DNA of 64,000 nucleotides from Drosophila persimilis (GCF_003286085.1 NW_020825298.1:12400001-12464000); one strand, 5' to 3'. Positions 12,401-24,502 are shown, numbered from the stretch's first letter. Notes: generated by a model from the letters alone, not told the origin. Made by a program: numbers and translations.

Positions 12401-15400
12401 GACAGACAGCCACACAGAACAGAACAACAGATCTCTGGAGTGAAGAGCAAAGTGATTGATCATATTAGGAGAGGGAGGGATCACCAATCTATCACTCTCG
12501 AGTGGGGAGTGCGGAGTGGGGAGGAGGAGGCTTCCCATCTCCGAATAAATGAACGTGGGAGTTTTTTCTGTTATTTGCAATGTTTGCACCTTTACCGAAC
12601 GCGACTGTCGGCATTGAATGCGAGGCACGTGCTAGCCCTGGCTCGGGGCATGCACCAGGCATGTAAATCTTGCCTCCTCTAGCCTCATGCCTCATGCAGC
12701 AGCAGTGGCAGTGGCAGCAAAAGGAGCCAATAGGCCGTCCGCCAGCATAAGTTGTGTCCAAAGGAGCGCTGCGGCTGTGGCTGTTGCAGCTGTTGGGTTG
12801 GCGGCTTGCCGCAGTCTACCGTCTTCCGTCTGCTGCTTGCCACTTCCTCTGGCACTTCGTGGTCTGCTTGCAACCCGTGCCGTCTACGTGCCCTGCATCC
12901 ATCCACAGAATCCCCAGCCAACCCATTGCCATGGCCATAATTTTGTTGGAACTAAATTAATTGTTGTTATTATTTACTTTGGTTCTTATTCACTCTTTTC
13001 TCCGTGGCCTCTCCTCTCCTTAGCACCTGTTCTCGGGTTTCCCTTCGCCTCTTCCCTGCTCATTGATATTCCGATTCCATCCTCCTCCGATGCCTCCGAT
13101 GCCTCCGATTCCTCCGATTCCACTGTAGATCTGCGGATCTGTAATCCCCTCCGTTTTGATGGGCGGCTGATAAGTTAAGCTCTCATGAGAGAGCATAATC
13201 ATAATCATAATCGTGATCGTAATTAACTTTAAACGGTTATGCCAACCATTCACTTATTGGCGTCTGCCTACCCCCTGCCCCGCTCTTGAGGCAGGTCCAG
13301 TCGTGCGTGCCACTGGATCTTGGATTGACTCTTGATTGTGTGTGCCCTGCCCTGCCCTGCCCTGCCACATGCGGGATGTGGGATGGGGGATGGGGGATTT
13401 CACTCGGTCTCAGACGACAATTGAAAGTGCTATTCGCGGATGAAAATGAAATCTGAAATCCAGTTTTAATTCTGGTTTATCCTCCAGATAGTTCTCGTTC
13501 TCTGTATCTTATCGTGATATCTGGGACACAGGAGCATTGGCTTTTGAATAAATTAATTGAGAAAGGACAAGGACACACCGTGGAGTATCTATAGACGAAA
13601 AACCTCCCAGGAGAGGGTCAACAGATAGCCCCCGAAGCGACGTCTAACTGCATCTGGAGGTAGGTGCCTCCATTCGATCGGTTGCAGCCTGCCTTCGATT
13701 ATGAGGGCCTCTTTGGTGTCTCTGGAGTTCCTTGTCCCCAATCAAACTGCTCATGAAACCAAGGAACATTAGGTCGCTCGATTGGGGGCACCGCCCAGCT
13801 GCCACACCCCCATATCCATCCGCAAATTGAGTCTGCGGCTCCAAGTGGCTCTCATTCTGCAAACAATCGAAGGATGGATGGAAGGATGGCTCCGGGAGCT
13901 GCCTGCCACTGCCAGAAGGTGATTACGCTGCCAATTGCCGAATTTTCAACAGTCCATTTAGCTGATTAAAGAGTGTGGCAGCCACCACAGCGACACGGGG
14001 CCGACGATTTCGGGCAATTTCAGTGATGAAGAAATGGCAGGGTCTTTAAGCACCTTCGGTGCGAAAATTACAGTCCACGTTGCACATAATTTTGGCACCT
14101 TCTGCGCCTTCATTACAACACAACAACACGGCACATCACATCCTCTGGATGCACTCTTTTTTCGGGGCAGGAGTCTGCTTTGTTTTGTTTTGTTTTTTTG
14201 CGGCCCAAAGAAGTCATAAAATTAAATTTATGAGTCATAATTTGATGACTAAAAGTAATTCCCCCCGCGGGAAAATGGCTTTTCTTGGGGCTAGTGGGGG
14301 CCATCAGAGCATTCCACCCTTGTAATTGGGTTCTAATCGAACTCATTTATAAGACGAGCTGCAAGAAGAACGGGGCTCGGTCCTCCACCGAAAACGAGGG
14401 CCATTAGCATGCCCCTCCCTCCGCGATCGGCGATCCGCGATCCCCGATCCAAAGACATTTGTCAAAATTTCATATGGTTTTTTGTGGGTGATGCTCGATG
14501 TTGGGGAGTATCAATCATTCAATCAGTCAATAGACAAAATGTTAATCCACGAGGCCCTAGAGAGCTCTGCTTTGGATCTGCTTTGGGCTTTGGGTTTTGG
14601 GGTTTTCGTGGATCTATTAGTGGACCTCCCAGCGTGACGACCAATTAATTGCGTAAATGGAAAGAAGTGCCTTTTGCCTTTGGTGTTTTGGTTTTTTGGT
14701 GTTTTGGGTTTATGGTTTTGGGTGCCACATATCACACTTCCAGCCACAGATTGCAGAAAGAACGAATATCTTTGGCTCTCTTATAGGGGCCCGCTTTTCT
14801 CTCAGTGTAGCCTCCTAGCAAATTAGTTATTCACATACCTACCACTCGTATTTTTGAGGTCGAAAGCTCTGCGTCGAAATCCATTTCAGAGTACACCAAT
14901 TCCAATTTTTATTGATTTTTACAGATCGATGATTAATCTCATGCGCCAAAAGGTGCCCCACAATGACAGGCCCTTCTTTGGGGTTTGGGGGCGGGGACGG
15001 GGAAGGGGGAAGGGGGGAGCACGCGCTCATTAGGCACTTCCCAGCGGGACTCATTCTCGGAGAGGTCTACGAATGGATGTGTCCATCGGTGTGGGGGGGC
15101 TGGCTGTTGCTCTTTACCTACATTAAACGAGACGCAATGATTATAAAATAATGTTGAGCAATTAAATGCGAAAATACCCCCCGCCCCTACCCCAAGGAGT
15201 GAGTGTTGCAGCTGCACCATGAACCGTGAACCCCCAGGTGAACCGCAGAGATACTCCCAGTCCCAGTCGAGCACATTTCAGCTGTAAAATTGTGAATAAG
15301 TATTTCTCTATCATTTCTGGCTCTTTCTCTGCGTCCTCCTCCTCGTCTCCTCTCTCGATGTTGTTGAAATATGTATTTGTCACCCGTATCATTTGCTGTG

Positions 15401-16046
15401 TTGCTGTGTTTGGAGGAGCGTTAAAGCGACAACAAACGGCAGAGAAACGGAGAGGTAGAGGGGTGCAGAGGTAGTGGGGGGTATTGGTAACACAGGGGGC
15501 TAGCAAATGGCCAACAGCAACAGCAGCCATTCATTTCAGCCATTTCCGCGCGCAGTTACACGGCGGCATGTACCCCTCCCCCTCCCCCGCTCTCCCTTTC
15601 ACTCTTGAGGGCCCAATCCCGTATCTTCGAGTGCGTTCAGGGGCACTCACTCCCACTCCCTGCACTCCTTTTGCCACTGCCACACATTTTAATTACGGGT
15701 CACAGTCGATGAGCAGCAGCAGCAGCAACAGTTGCCACAGTTGCCACTGCCACTGGCCCCCGGTCTCGCTTTGCATTTCCTGTCAACGGAATTTCCCCCA
15801 CTTTTCACTTGAACGACGCCGCCTGCCTATTGGCGGCTCCTCCATTTCTTTTTCCGTCAGGGGACTCTTTCCTCTGATGACACGGCTTCTGCCTCTGCCG
15901 TTGGTTAATTGTTCCCATTGTATCTGGTGTATCTCCGATGTATCTGTGGCTGTAGTTGTGCGTCTGTGTGTGCCACCAAGTGGACGCATAAATTGTGTGT
16001 GTTTTTATTGTTGTTGCCTGTGTTTTAACAGTGCCCCAAATGGCGA

Positions 16047-16054
16047 ATGCGGGC
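16047..16054 (+). promoter_or_regulatory. Candidate Gcm-binding octamer
   Basis: ATGCGGGC matches the published Gcm consensus AT(G/A)CGGG(T/C). It lies about 3 kb upstream of gcm, a gene known to autoregulate. Single octamers also occur by chance. Confidence 0.3.
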
Positions 16055-16957
16055 GATGCGATCAGGTGAAAACACACACGGCCAGAGCATTAGCCCCCCC
16101 ACCCCCCAGTCGCCGCACTTTTTCTTGGCCCTCAGGGGGATCTCTGGCCCTGATATTGTTGCCACTTTAAGCTAGGCTTAAAGCCACATTCATCCATTAT
16201 GGAGTACATACTCAAGGGAGAGAAGAAACAATCTTTGTTCTAGAAATTTCAGTGGAAACGATTCAGTGGATTCAGAGTAGATATAGAGGAAGATACGTAT
16301 GGTATATAGAGTACAGATTCGGAGACGTAATATCTTCATTTAGGATCCATTAAAACGTGTATCTTTCGATGATTTTTATTAAGAATCATAAATCATGAAA
16401 ATACGAATGATTTACCAAACATTTCAGAGATGATTAAATCTATCCCCCCCTCTCTCTATTGCCCTTCTCCTGATTGCTCTCTCCCGGTCTCCATCCTTCG
16501 CCTGCGACGGCGGAACAATGGGCGCCTGATAAGCCTGATAAGGCTGTTGCACATGGAAGCCCCTCGCCCCTCCACTCCCAATAGGCAGAACTTTAAAAAC
16601 TCTCAAAGACACACACACACACAAGCACAGAGAAAAGAGAAGTACTCCAGAGCGAGCGAGAGAGAGAGAGAGATGCAGTGTGTCTGCGTGTGCGTGTGCG
16701 TGTGCGCGTGTTTATCCGACCAATCAGAGGCGAGAAGTGCCGCTGCCGCTGCTGCTGCTGCTGCTGCCTGGAAGAAGCCGCTGCCTGGAAGGGAGCTCAG
16801 CTCTGGGCTCTGGGCTCTGAGTATCTGTAACTGACGGATACATTTCGGCACTCTGGGCAGCTGCGGCTCCTCTTCGCCCTGTTGGCTGTTCGTGGCCGTT
16901 GATTATGCGCCGACGTCGGCTGTCTGTGTGTGTGGAGAGTGGAGTTTTCGCCAAATT

Positions 16958-16965
16958 ATGCGGGT
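16958..16965 (+). promoter_or_regulatory. Candidate Gcm-binding octamer, optimal form
   Basis: ATGCGGGT is the optimal Gcm recognition sequence and sits about 2.2 kb upstream of the gcm coding region. Autoregulatory use is inferred from the known biology of gcm; the sequence alone does not prove it. Confidence 0.35.
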
Positions 16966-17150
16966 GGTTCCGTCTTTCCATCCATCTGTCCACCCGCACC
17001 CCCTCTCTGTCCCCCTTTTGCCACTTGCTTTTTTGTTGGTTTTTGTAGGTGGAGCCAGAGACAGAGCCAGAGCCCAGTGCCAGAGCTCGCGCGTATCCAT
17101 TCATTCCCTTGTTGACAAAACTTGGCATCGCTCGCACTCCGTGGCTCCGT

Positions 17151-17845
17151 GTATCTGTGGCTCCGTGTATCCGTGTATCTGTGTATCTTTAGCGCTGAAG
17201 TTTGCTTTTGTCTGCTGCCGCTGCTGGGCCGTGGCGCTGCTTTTGTTTTTGTCTCTTGCACGAGGAGGAGTATCTGCCAGATACACAGTACGCAGAGTAT
17301 ACAAAGCGCTCGCTCCTCTCACAGGTTGCCACACAGTGAAAGGTCGTCCGTTAGCATCCGCTACGCCTCTTGTCGTCGTCGTCGTCGTCGCGTGCGTTGA
17401 AATTCGTGAAATTAGCGACGGCTTACAGTGCGGTATCCGTGAGATACTACTCAGAGTATCTTCAGAGTCTATACTCGCCCTATTTTAATTGGATTACAAT
17501 GATTATCCATCCATCGAGTGCTGTGGCAATAGTGAAGTGAACAAGATACAAGATACATCCGTTGGATACAATCCGCTATCAAAAGTATCTCTGCAACACT
17601 GGGATTACAGCAGCTGATCGTTCATTTGGATTCACTTGGAATATGGTTGTAATGTAAGTGAAAAAGTATCTTCCGGATGAACAAAGTACAGAAAAGATAC
17701 ACCAAAGTATCTCCTGAAGAAATCAAAGAGGGATATCCGATGGAATAGGTATCTTAGATAGAAGTATCTTCCACTAGAGTCTCCGAGTCTCCACTCTCTG
17801 TATCTGTATCTGTATCTGTACCTGCACCTATAGAGACATGTATCT
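17151..17845. repeat. Dense GTATCT/AGATAC hexamer cluster upstream of gcm
   Basis: Nineteen copies of GTATCT or its complement AGATAC occur in 695 bp. Examples are 17151, 17175, 17183, 17270, 17279, 17442, 17456, 17544, 17551, 17585, 17666, 17695, 17707, 17749, 17764, 17800, 17806, 17812 and 17840. Only the last few are tandem; the rest are spaced through unique sequence in both orientations. Two outliers lie at 16291 and 16359. Chance would give fewer than one. It may be a binding-site array or a decayed simple repeat. Confidence 0.6.
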
Positions 17846-19141
17846 GTAAAGTTTCCCCCAATTCGCGACCTTTTGACACACATCCATCTGCATTTTCCAA
17901 TCCGTTGCATGCCTCCGATGAGGCATAGCTCTCCCACACCCCCAAAAGATGGTGCCACAAATCAAACGATCAATGAGAGCGTGGGGCAGGGGCAGCGGCA
18001 GGGGCCACAAAATGTAAATGATTTCCAACGCTTTATTATCACACGCTGTGGCCTGTGGCATGGAGGGGTGGGGGGGGCATGCCGTGTGCACCACAACTTA
18101 GTTAATGTGGCACTCCAATCGCGACCGATCCACAGAGATGCCGCCGCGGGAGGGAGACCACACACACACACACAGGTCGCCCCCTCCCTCCCCAAAGGCG
18201 GGGGCGCATAGCAAGAGGCAGGGGCCACGAGTGAAAGGGTCACCACATCTCTCGAACATAGGAGGAATATAGAGACATATTTTCTAGGTGACAAACTTAT
18301 TATGAGATTCCCGAACCCCCCGCGAGTGGGACCCCGAGCCAGAGCCAGAACGAAGTGAGATGCAATCAACATCTGAGATAAGCGAGCGACTAACGAGCGC
18401 CCAAAGAGACACCCAAGAGACACCAAGTGTCAGGCAGTCAATTTACGGGCCCAAAACAAAGCGCTAAGAACACACCGATAGCCGACGCACAAGCGACTTG
18501 CCACACGACGAACGACGGAGCAGAACAGAAAAGAACAACAGGTTCATCGAGAGATCTTAGGAGGGGGACCACCAAGTGATTGAAACGACACGACCGACAC
18601 GGGTATCGGAATCGGAATCAGAAACAGAATCAGAGCCAGTGTTAGGGCCAGAGTTATTAGCCAAGAGCCAAGAGCCAAGAGCGTTCTCATTCGTGCAACC
18701 TGCTGTGGCTTCCAAGTACACATAAAAACAAAAACGCTCGAGGGAGCGCGAGGCTGGGGCCTGAATCGAAACAAATTTATGGCTAATTGCAGACCGCGAG
18801 CCGCACTAAACGATCGGCCACACATTCTCCCTCCCACACAGGGCGCGTCGCCTCGCGAGATCTGCCCCTTCAATCAAGTCGATCAAGTCTCAATCTCCGA
18901 GTCTCGTGCCTGACTCAGCCGCCGGCGCTCCACGTTCCACGCTCCAAACTGGCGCTCATTCGGATTGGATTACAAGCCAAAGAACGGAGCTTGGAGACGG
19001 AGTTTGGGCCGGGGCCGGGGCTGGTGGCGGAGGCAACGGTAGATTTATGCGTTTCATGGGGCAGGCCGCATCGTAAATGCTGCAAGCATTTCATTTGATT
19101 GACAGACAGACTCCCCGCCAGAGCGGGCTTCACAGTTTAGG

Positions 19142-21187
19142 ATGCAATTAAGATGGAAATTCCTTAAACGAGGCACTAAAACAAAGGGGAACATCCCCAT
19201 CCCCATCCCCATTCCCACCAGAGTGGTGGTGGGGGATCTAAGTAGATCATCCGAGACTGAGGGATTACTCATCCAAACTGGATCTTCCCTTCACAGAAAT
19301 GGCTACAGCTTCAAGTCGCAGCAAATCCTCAGCAATCAGCAGCACCCAGATCCCCAACAGCAGCAGCAACAGAATCTTTGCCTCTCTGCCGGAATGACGG
19401 TCAAGACAAAGCGGGACTGGGACATCAATGACGCCATCGTGCCGCATGTGGCAGACCTGGAGTTCGACGAGTTCAGCGAGTGGAGCGACGGGCATGTGCG
19501 GCACATCTACGCGCTGCACAACGAGGAGGCCAAGAAGCACATCTCCGGCTGGGCGATGCGCAACACCAACAACCACAACGTGAACATCCTCAAGAAGAGC
19601 TGCCTGGGGGTCCTGGTGTGCTCGCAGCACTGCGTCCTGCCCAACGGGTCGAGGATCAACCTGCGGCCCGCGATCTGCGACAAGGCGCGCCGCAAGCAGG
19701 AGGGCAAGCAGTGCCCCAACAAGAGCTGCCGGGGCGGCAGGCTGGAGATCAAGCCCTGCCGCGGCCACTGCGGCTACCCCGTGACCCACTTCTGGCGCCA
19801 CTCGGGGAACGCCATCTTCTTCCAGGCCAAGGGCGTCCACGATCACCTGCGGCCAGACCCCAAGAACTCGAGTGTCTCGAAGCGAGCCTTCGGCAGGATT
19901 CCGCTCGGAGGGAAGGCCTCTGTGGGGACCGCGAATCCCAAGAAGTCCGTCATCGCCGGACTGGTGAAGCAAGTGAAGCAGCAGGTGAGTCCGAGCCACA
20001 GTCTCCTCCTCCTCCTCCGATCCTAAAACTGTTCCTTCCAGCAGAATCTCATGGGAAAGGGCATCAAGGGGCATCGTCCGGCGGTGGCCAGCAATCCCTT
20101 GAGCCATTCTGCCGCCTCTGCTCTGGACATTTATCCGTTCAATGGCTGCGGCAAGTGCCACACCACCTACAGCCACTGCACCTGCCACAGCTACCTGGAG
20201 GGGGGCCAATCCTCGAGCTACGCGAGCAACGGCGTGGCGGGGGGCTGGCCGCTGAACGGGGCGGAGGCCACGATGGGCAATCACTGCGAGAGCTCCGCGA
20301 ATGTGTTCACGGTGAACCACCAGCACATCACCTACAACTATCCCACCATCTACCATGCCACGCCGGCGGCCGCCACTGCCCCCAGCAAGTCCCCGGGCCT
20401 CCCGTACGCCTGCATCTCGGAGCTGGCGGCAGCCTCCTACCAGCAGCAGCAGCAGCAATCCTCCAGCGGCGGCTACAGCAACGCCATGTGCCACCAGGGG
20501 CCAGCTGCCACGGGGTGTGGCATCCCCTACGAGTCGAGTCCCCAGTTGGCGACGCCGGAGCCCGAGTTCATCAACTACTCGCAGATCAAGCAGCACCTCG
20601 GGGGCAGCATCCAGGAGGAGCTTTGCAAGGGGGAGGGACAGGGGCAGGGGCAGGGGCAGCCAACCGTCAAGTATAACGCCACCGTGGAGACGCAGCCGCT
20701 GGCGTACGCGGAGGAGAACTACGACTACTACTACAGCAGCCATCGGGAGGCGAAGGGACTCGTCCAGGACTACGATCTGCAGCAGCACCATCCCCACGGG
20801 CATCCGCACCAGCAGCAGTTCCCCGGAGGCGTCTCCGCTGCCGCTGGACACTTCTACGAGAGCGCCAACGGCTACAACGGCGTCAGCTACTTCGATACGG
20901 GAACCACCGTGCCACCCGCCTCAGTGTCCGCCTCCACGGGGGCTGCATCGAATCCCGGCATCGATCCCGGCAGCGCTTCCGGCTATGGATCCTACTACGA
21001 TCACTATTCCTCGTACGAACAGCAGATGGCACAGGCCCAGATCGCACAGCCGTCGATCGGGGTGATGCCCACAGTGGCAGTGGCGCCGCCGCCTCCGCCC
21101 CCACCGCCCACGCTCACGTACCATCACCATCATCATCACCATTTGCACCATTCAGCGGCGGCAGCTGCCACACATGCGGCCCATTGA
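19142..21187 (+). CDS. gcm: Glial cells missing transcription factor (Gcm)
   Basis: Gcm is the zinc-containing transcription factor that switches neural precursors to glia and acts in haemocyte development. Two exons, 19142-19984 and 20042-21187, are separated by a 57-bp GT-AG intron at a codon boundary and give 662 residues. The GCM DNA-binding domain spans about residues 92-245. It starts at [12 protein letters not shown], includes the invariant [19 protein letters not shown] block and the [13 protein letters not shown] and PCRGHCGYP cysteine/histidine clusters, and ends near [14 protein letters not shown]. The C-terminal half is rich in Gln, His, Ser and Tyr and keeps the conserved [31 protein letters not shown] and NYDYYYS blocks, which point to gcm and not gcm2. 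The fly protein is about 504 residues, so the N terminus is doubtful: ATG 19394 (578 residues), or an upstream exon spliced at the AG at 19295-19296, are alternatives. GCA/CAG repeats lengthen the C-terminal half. Confidence 0.93.
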
Positions 21188-21322
21188 CAGATTTGTACTT
21201 AAAGGGAGGGAGGAATCACTCACTAGCTAGTAGCGTTTAGTTTAGTTTAGTGATAGTGATTAGTGGCGAAATCTTAATTTCCAAAAACGTATTTGTAGTG
21301 TTAAAGAATTGTTTTCTTTTAA

Positions 21323-21328
21323 AATAAA
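21323..21328 (+). terminator. Poly(A) signal of gcm
   Basis: AATAAA lies about 136 bases after the gcm stop codon and gives a short 3' UTR. Confidence 0.7.
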
Positions 21329-21359
21329 TTATGAAATATGTGTTGATTCTCTGCGCAGT

Positions 21360-21893
21360 TTGAATTTCCGTTACAAGGAGCGCCCTCTGGAGAGTAGGGG
21401 CGTTAGCACCTCGTTAGCAGTTATACCATGCGGCTGAATGCACACAAAAGCGGAACAGCATGTTAGAAGAACCGCTGTTCAGGCAATGTTAAACACAGCA
21501 CATGTTACGTTAACATGAAAGCTCTCGAAAAACTCAAAACTCATACATGAAACGCAAAAATGAGCTCTCTCGCTGCAACTCGAATCTGCTTTGAGCTTAA
21601 AGGTATGCTAACAGAGCACTGTTAACGAAGAAGTTCAAGAAATGGCCGCGGCTAGGGGCGCCAGCCAACAGCTTGCTAACAGCAAAGATTACATTTAACA
21701 GCGCTGGGCATTCGATTCGGCATCATTCATTCGAATTCCAACACCGAAACGAGCTTGCGTCGTGGCGAAGAGTGCTCTCTCTGCTCTGCTCCTCTGCTCC
21801 ACTCCACTGCTGCTAATTAAGTAACTTTTTGTACATTTTCTACCGCCGGCTCCACCGCAACACAACACAACCTCCAACCTCCCGAGCTACATA
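21360..21893. other. gcm/Trx-2 intergenic region, Trx-2 promoter
   Basis: About 530 bp between the gcm 3' end and the Trx-2 start codon. There is no TATA box near the expected start, as is usual for a housekeeping gene. It contains many TAAC/GTTA motifs, including CTAACAG at 21608 and 21675, TTAACAG near 21695, CTGTTAAC near 21619 and ACGTTAACATG near 21508. TTAACAGCGCTG near 21695 also fits the degenerate Ohler motif 7 consensus CAKCNCTR, which suggests a start site just downstream. Confidence 0.45.
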
Positions 21894-24217
21894 ATGGTTT
21901 ACCAAGTGAAAGACAAGGTGAGTGAATCATCTGTGAATAAATCGTGAATAGTCTGGGGGCGACAAGTTCCGGCTTCAATTGAGTGCTGTGTGGAATATCC
22001 CCAATTAATAGCCTTCCTCCCCGTGCCATAGAAAACTAAGTGCAAATGGAAATGAAATTGGAATTGGAATTCCTCTTTCTTTTTATCCCTTTCTATTTCT
22101 TCGTTTCATTTCATTCTCCACGCTTTTGCCATACGTTCGCTTACGACGAATATAGTGGGGAAGAGGGGGCCGATGGAGGTGGCTGTGTCTGTGGCCCTCA
22201 AGCAGTGTTGTTGTCGCTTTGGCGGCCCCAACGAATGTCAGGGGGAAAGGGAGACACCAAACAGCGAAAACAATCAAGAAAGAAAGCCAAAAACCAGTAT
22301 GAGAATAGCATAGAGAAGCAGAGAGAGAGAGAGAAACAGAGCGAAGAGAAGGTTATGATATCATCTCTCAAAGATGACCATTCCGTCTGTGGTCTGGCCA
22401 AAATGTCATGGGAACCCGGGCAGTGGAAAGACATAGGAAAGTGGAATTTAATGGTCTTTCATTCGGAATTATTATTGAGTAATCTCCTCCACAGATATAG
22501 TCCACATGAATATGTGAATGCGAGTGTATTCAGAGCATGAGCTAGCAATAAATCGCTATCGGGTCTCGGGGCCTAATTCTGAGGGTTACGAATACTACTG
22601 TGTACAGGGTGTACTGTTTTTTACGCGCCATTCAGCGACAGCAGCAGCGACAGCGACGGAGACGGAGATGGAGACGCAGAGCGTCCCCTCGGAACGGGGT
22701 GGAAACCGGTTGAATGATTGCCCTGCACATCTCATTGCCATTCCCCCTCCCCTGCCCCTCTCGTAAACACAAATGAAATACCAAATATTGCGTCAGAGAG
22801 TGAATATTTCGCGTTCTCCAGAGTACAGTGTGGATTTCCTCCACTCAAGTAAATATTTAATGCACAAGCACAAGCCACCTCCTAACCATTGACCCCCCCC
22901 AACCCCGTCCGTTGTTCCATTTGCGGTCTAACCATGTTCCTGCTTATCGGAAGAAACCACTTGCTGGAACATTCCTAAACACAATTTCGACATTATAATT
23001 GAATCCATTCAAAAGTGATTTGATCATGGAATGAATCATCTGTAGAATAGAGCTCATCTTTGGATGGATCTCTTACTCATCTTGGAACGCGTTTCCCAGA
23101 ACGTGTTCCGTTTATGTTAATTCTCCACCGAAAGCCGGATTCCCATTCCACCACCCCCCCTGGGGAGTCATTCCCCACCTGCCGAAAGCTACAGGCCCCC
23201 CGACCCATGCCCACAGTAATTCCATTAGAGCCATTTCTTTGACTCTGTTTCTGCGATTACCATCGCACATACCAGCAAATTAATTAGAGGTCACCGCCGC
23301 GGAAAACGTGACAGAGGCGGGGCCCCAACAACCAACAACCAACACAAAACACCCAACAACCAACCTCTAATTTCATTGCATTCCACTCTTCTGTTCGTGT
23401 CGCTGGAGGGGTGCTCCCATTCATTTGGAATTTATAAGTGCATGCCCCACTCGTTTATTATTTAGAAACAATTCTTGTGGCATATTCATTGGGGTCTTGG
23501 CCAGAAAACATTTCAATCAAATGGAAAACTGTGCGCCGTGCCATGGGATACAGATCGGATGGAATATATAGAACAGCGGACTGGAAACTCATTAACATCT
23601 GATTAGCACCTATGGGAAAAGGCAGAGGAAGGGGACTGGCGAGTTTTGGGGTTGCCAGGCAACAGTTTGCGGCTTCAGCAGCGCCCTTATCGCGCACATG
23701 TCAGCGATAAGGAGAGGGAGTGCTGGGAGCTACGGTGGATCCACGGGGAACGAGAGACGGGGGGAAAAGTGGGTCAATCGGGGATGGAAAAGGCACACGC
23801 ACACATGATAACCACTCCATCTCTCTCTCTCTGTATCCCTCCCCCAGGCCGACCTCGATGCCCAGCTGCAGCAGGCGGGAAGCAAGCTGGTGGTCCTGGA
23901 CTTCTATGCCACCTGGTGCGGCCCCTGCAAGATGATCGCCCCCAAGCTGGCGGAGCTGGCCACGCAGTACGCCGACAACATTGTCATCCTCAAGGTGAGA
24001 ATCCACTGCTTTGGAGAGCCCATACATATCTATCAATCTGTAACCGTATCTGTGTCTGTCTCTGCAGGTCGATGTCGATGAATCCGAGGATATTGCCATG
24101 GACTACAACATCTGCAGCATGCCCACGTTTGTGTTCATCAAGAACACCAACAAGGTGGAGGAGTTCGCTGGGGCCAATGCCCAGCGGCTGGAGGATGTCA
24201 TCAAGGCCAACATCTAG
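21894..24217 (+). CDS. Trx-2: Thioredoxin-2
   Basis: A cytosolic dithiol-disulfide oxidoreductase that reduces protein disulfides and is itself recycled by thioredoxin reductase. Three exons, 21894-21917, 23848-23994 and 24068-24217, all joined at codon boundaries, give 106 residues, the family's standard length. The active site WCGPC occupies residues 31-35, and the cis-proline of SMPTF is Pro76. The first exon codes only for MVYQVKDK, which matches the fly protein exactly. The sequence follows D. melanogaster Trx-2 along its whole length with conservative changes. Intron 1 is 1.93 kb and intron 2 is 73 bp. There is no signal peptide, so it is intracellular. It lies about 0.6 kb downstream of gcm on the same strand with its own promoter region. 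Nothing is missing or broken. Confidence 0.96.
21918..23847 (+). other. Trx-2 intron 1
   Basis: A 1.93-kb intron from the GTGAG donor to the CCCCCAG acceptor. I see no gene inside it. Content is A/G-rich low-complexity sequence around 22240-22350, short AACCAACA repeats around 23330-23360, and a CT-rich tract before the acceptor. Its size relative to the 73-bp second intron suggests it may carry regulatory DNA. Confidence 0.8.
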
Positions 24218-24467
24218 GATGGATCCGGAATGGACCGCCACACCGCTACGAGTTCTACATAAAACATTTAGTTAATTATTCCATAAGTGCAGGGAGGATC
24301 GGGAGCGATCAGGATCAAGGAGTGTTGTTTGTTTGTTGTCCGCCAATCGATTTCCCCCCCCCCCCTCAAAGGGAGCTGCAGTGCAGCTACCGAAAGAGTG
24401 CAGCAATCAAATCAGTGAGATACTAGTGGCTTTTAATCGTTTAAACATTTGCTTAATTAACAATCAA

Positions 24468-24472
<5 letters not shown>

Positions 24473-24502
<30 letters not shown>
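24473..24502. repeat. (AC)15 microsatellite in the Trx-2 3' UTR
   Basis: Thirty bases of uninterrupted AC lie between the Trx-2 stop and its poly(A) signal, so the tract should be transcribed. It is likely length-polymorphic. Confidence 0.9.

Larger units (their letters stand above)
9499..19141. other. Long upstream region between the esterase-like gene and gcm
   Basis: About 9.6 kb without a supportable gene. The two flanking genes are divergent, so it must hold the upstream control of both. gcm is known in D. melanogaster to need many kilobases of upstream DNA, so enhancers are expected here. Visible content: a GATAC-rich repeat at 10005-10040, C- and T-rich simple stretches, the AGATAC/GTATCT cluster at 17151-17845, and candidate Gcm sites at 16047-16054 and 16958-16965. 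Where the gcm 5' UTR begins is unknown; no TATA box was found. Confidence 0.6.

Noticed and set aside
19265-20851. Minus-strand frame of 528 codons opposite gcm
   Set aside because: It is antisense to the GCM domain and poly-Gln-type repeats, and the Leu/Val-rich translation reflects CAG and GAG codons read backwards.
19142-21187. Assignment as gcm2
   Set aside because: The C-terminal blocks around the NHQHITYNY and [15 protein letters not shown] segments fit gcm as I know it; gcm2 is expected nearby but outside the window.
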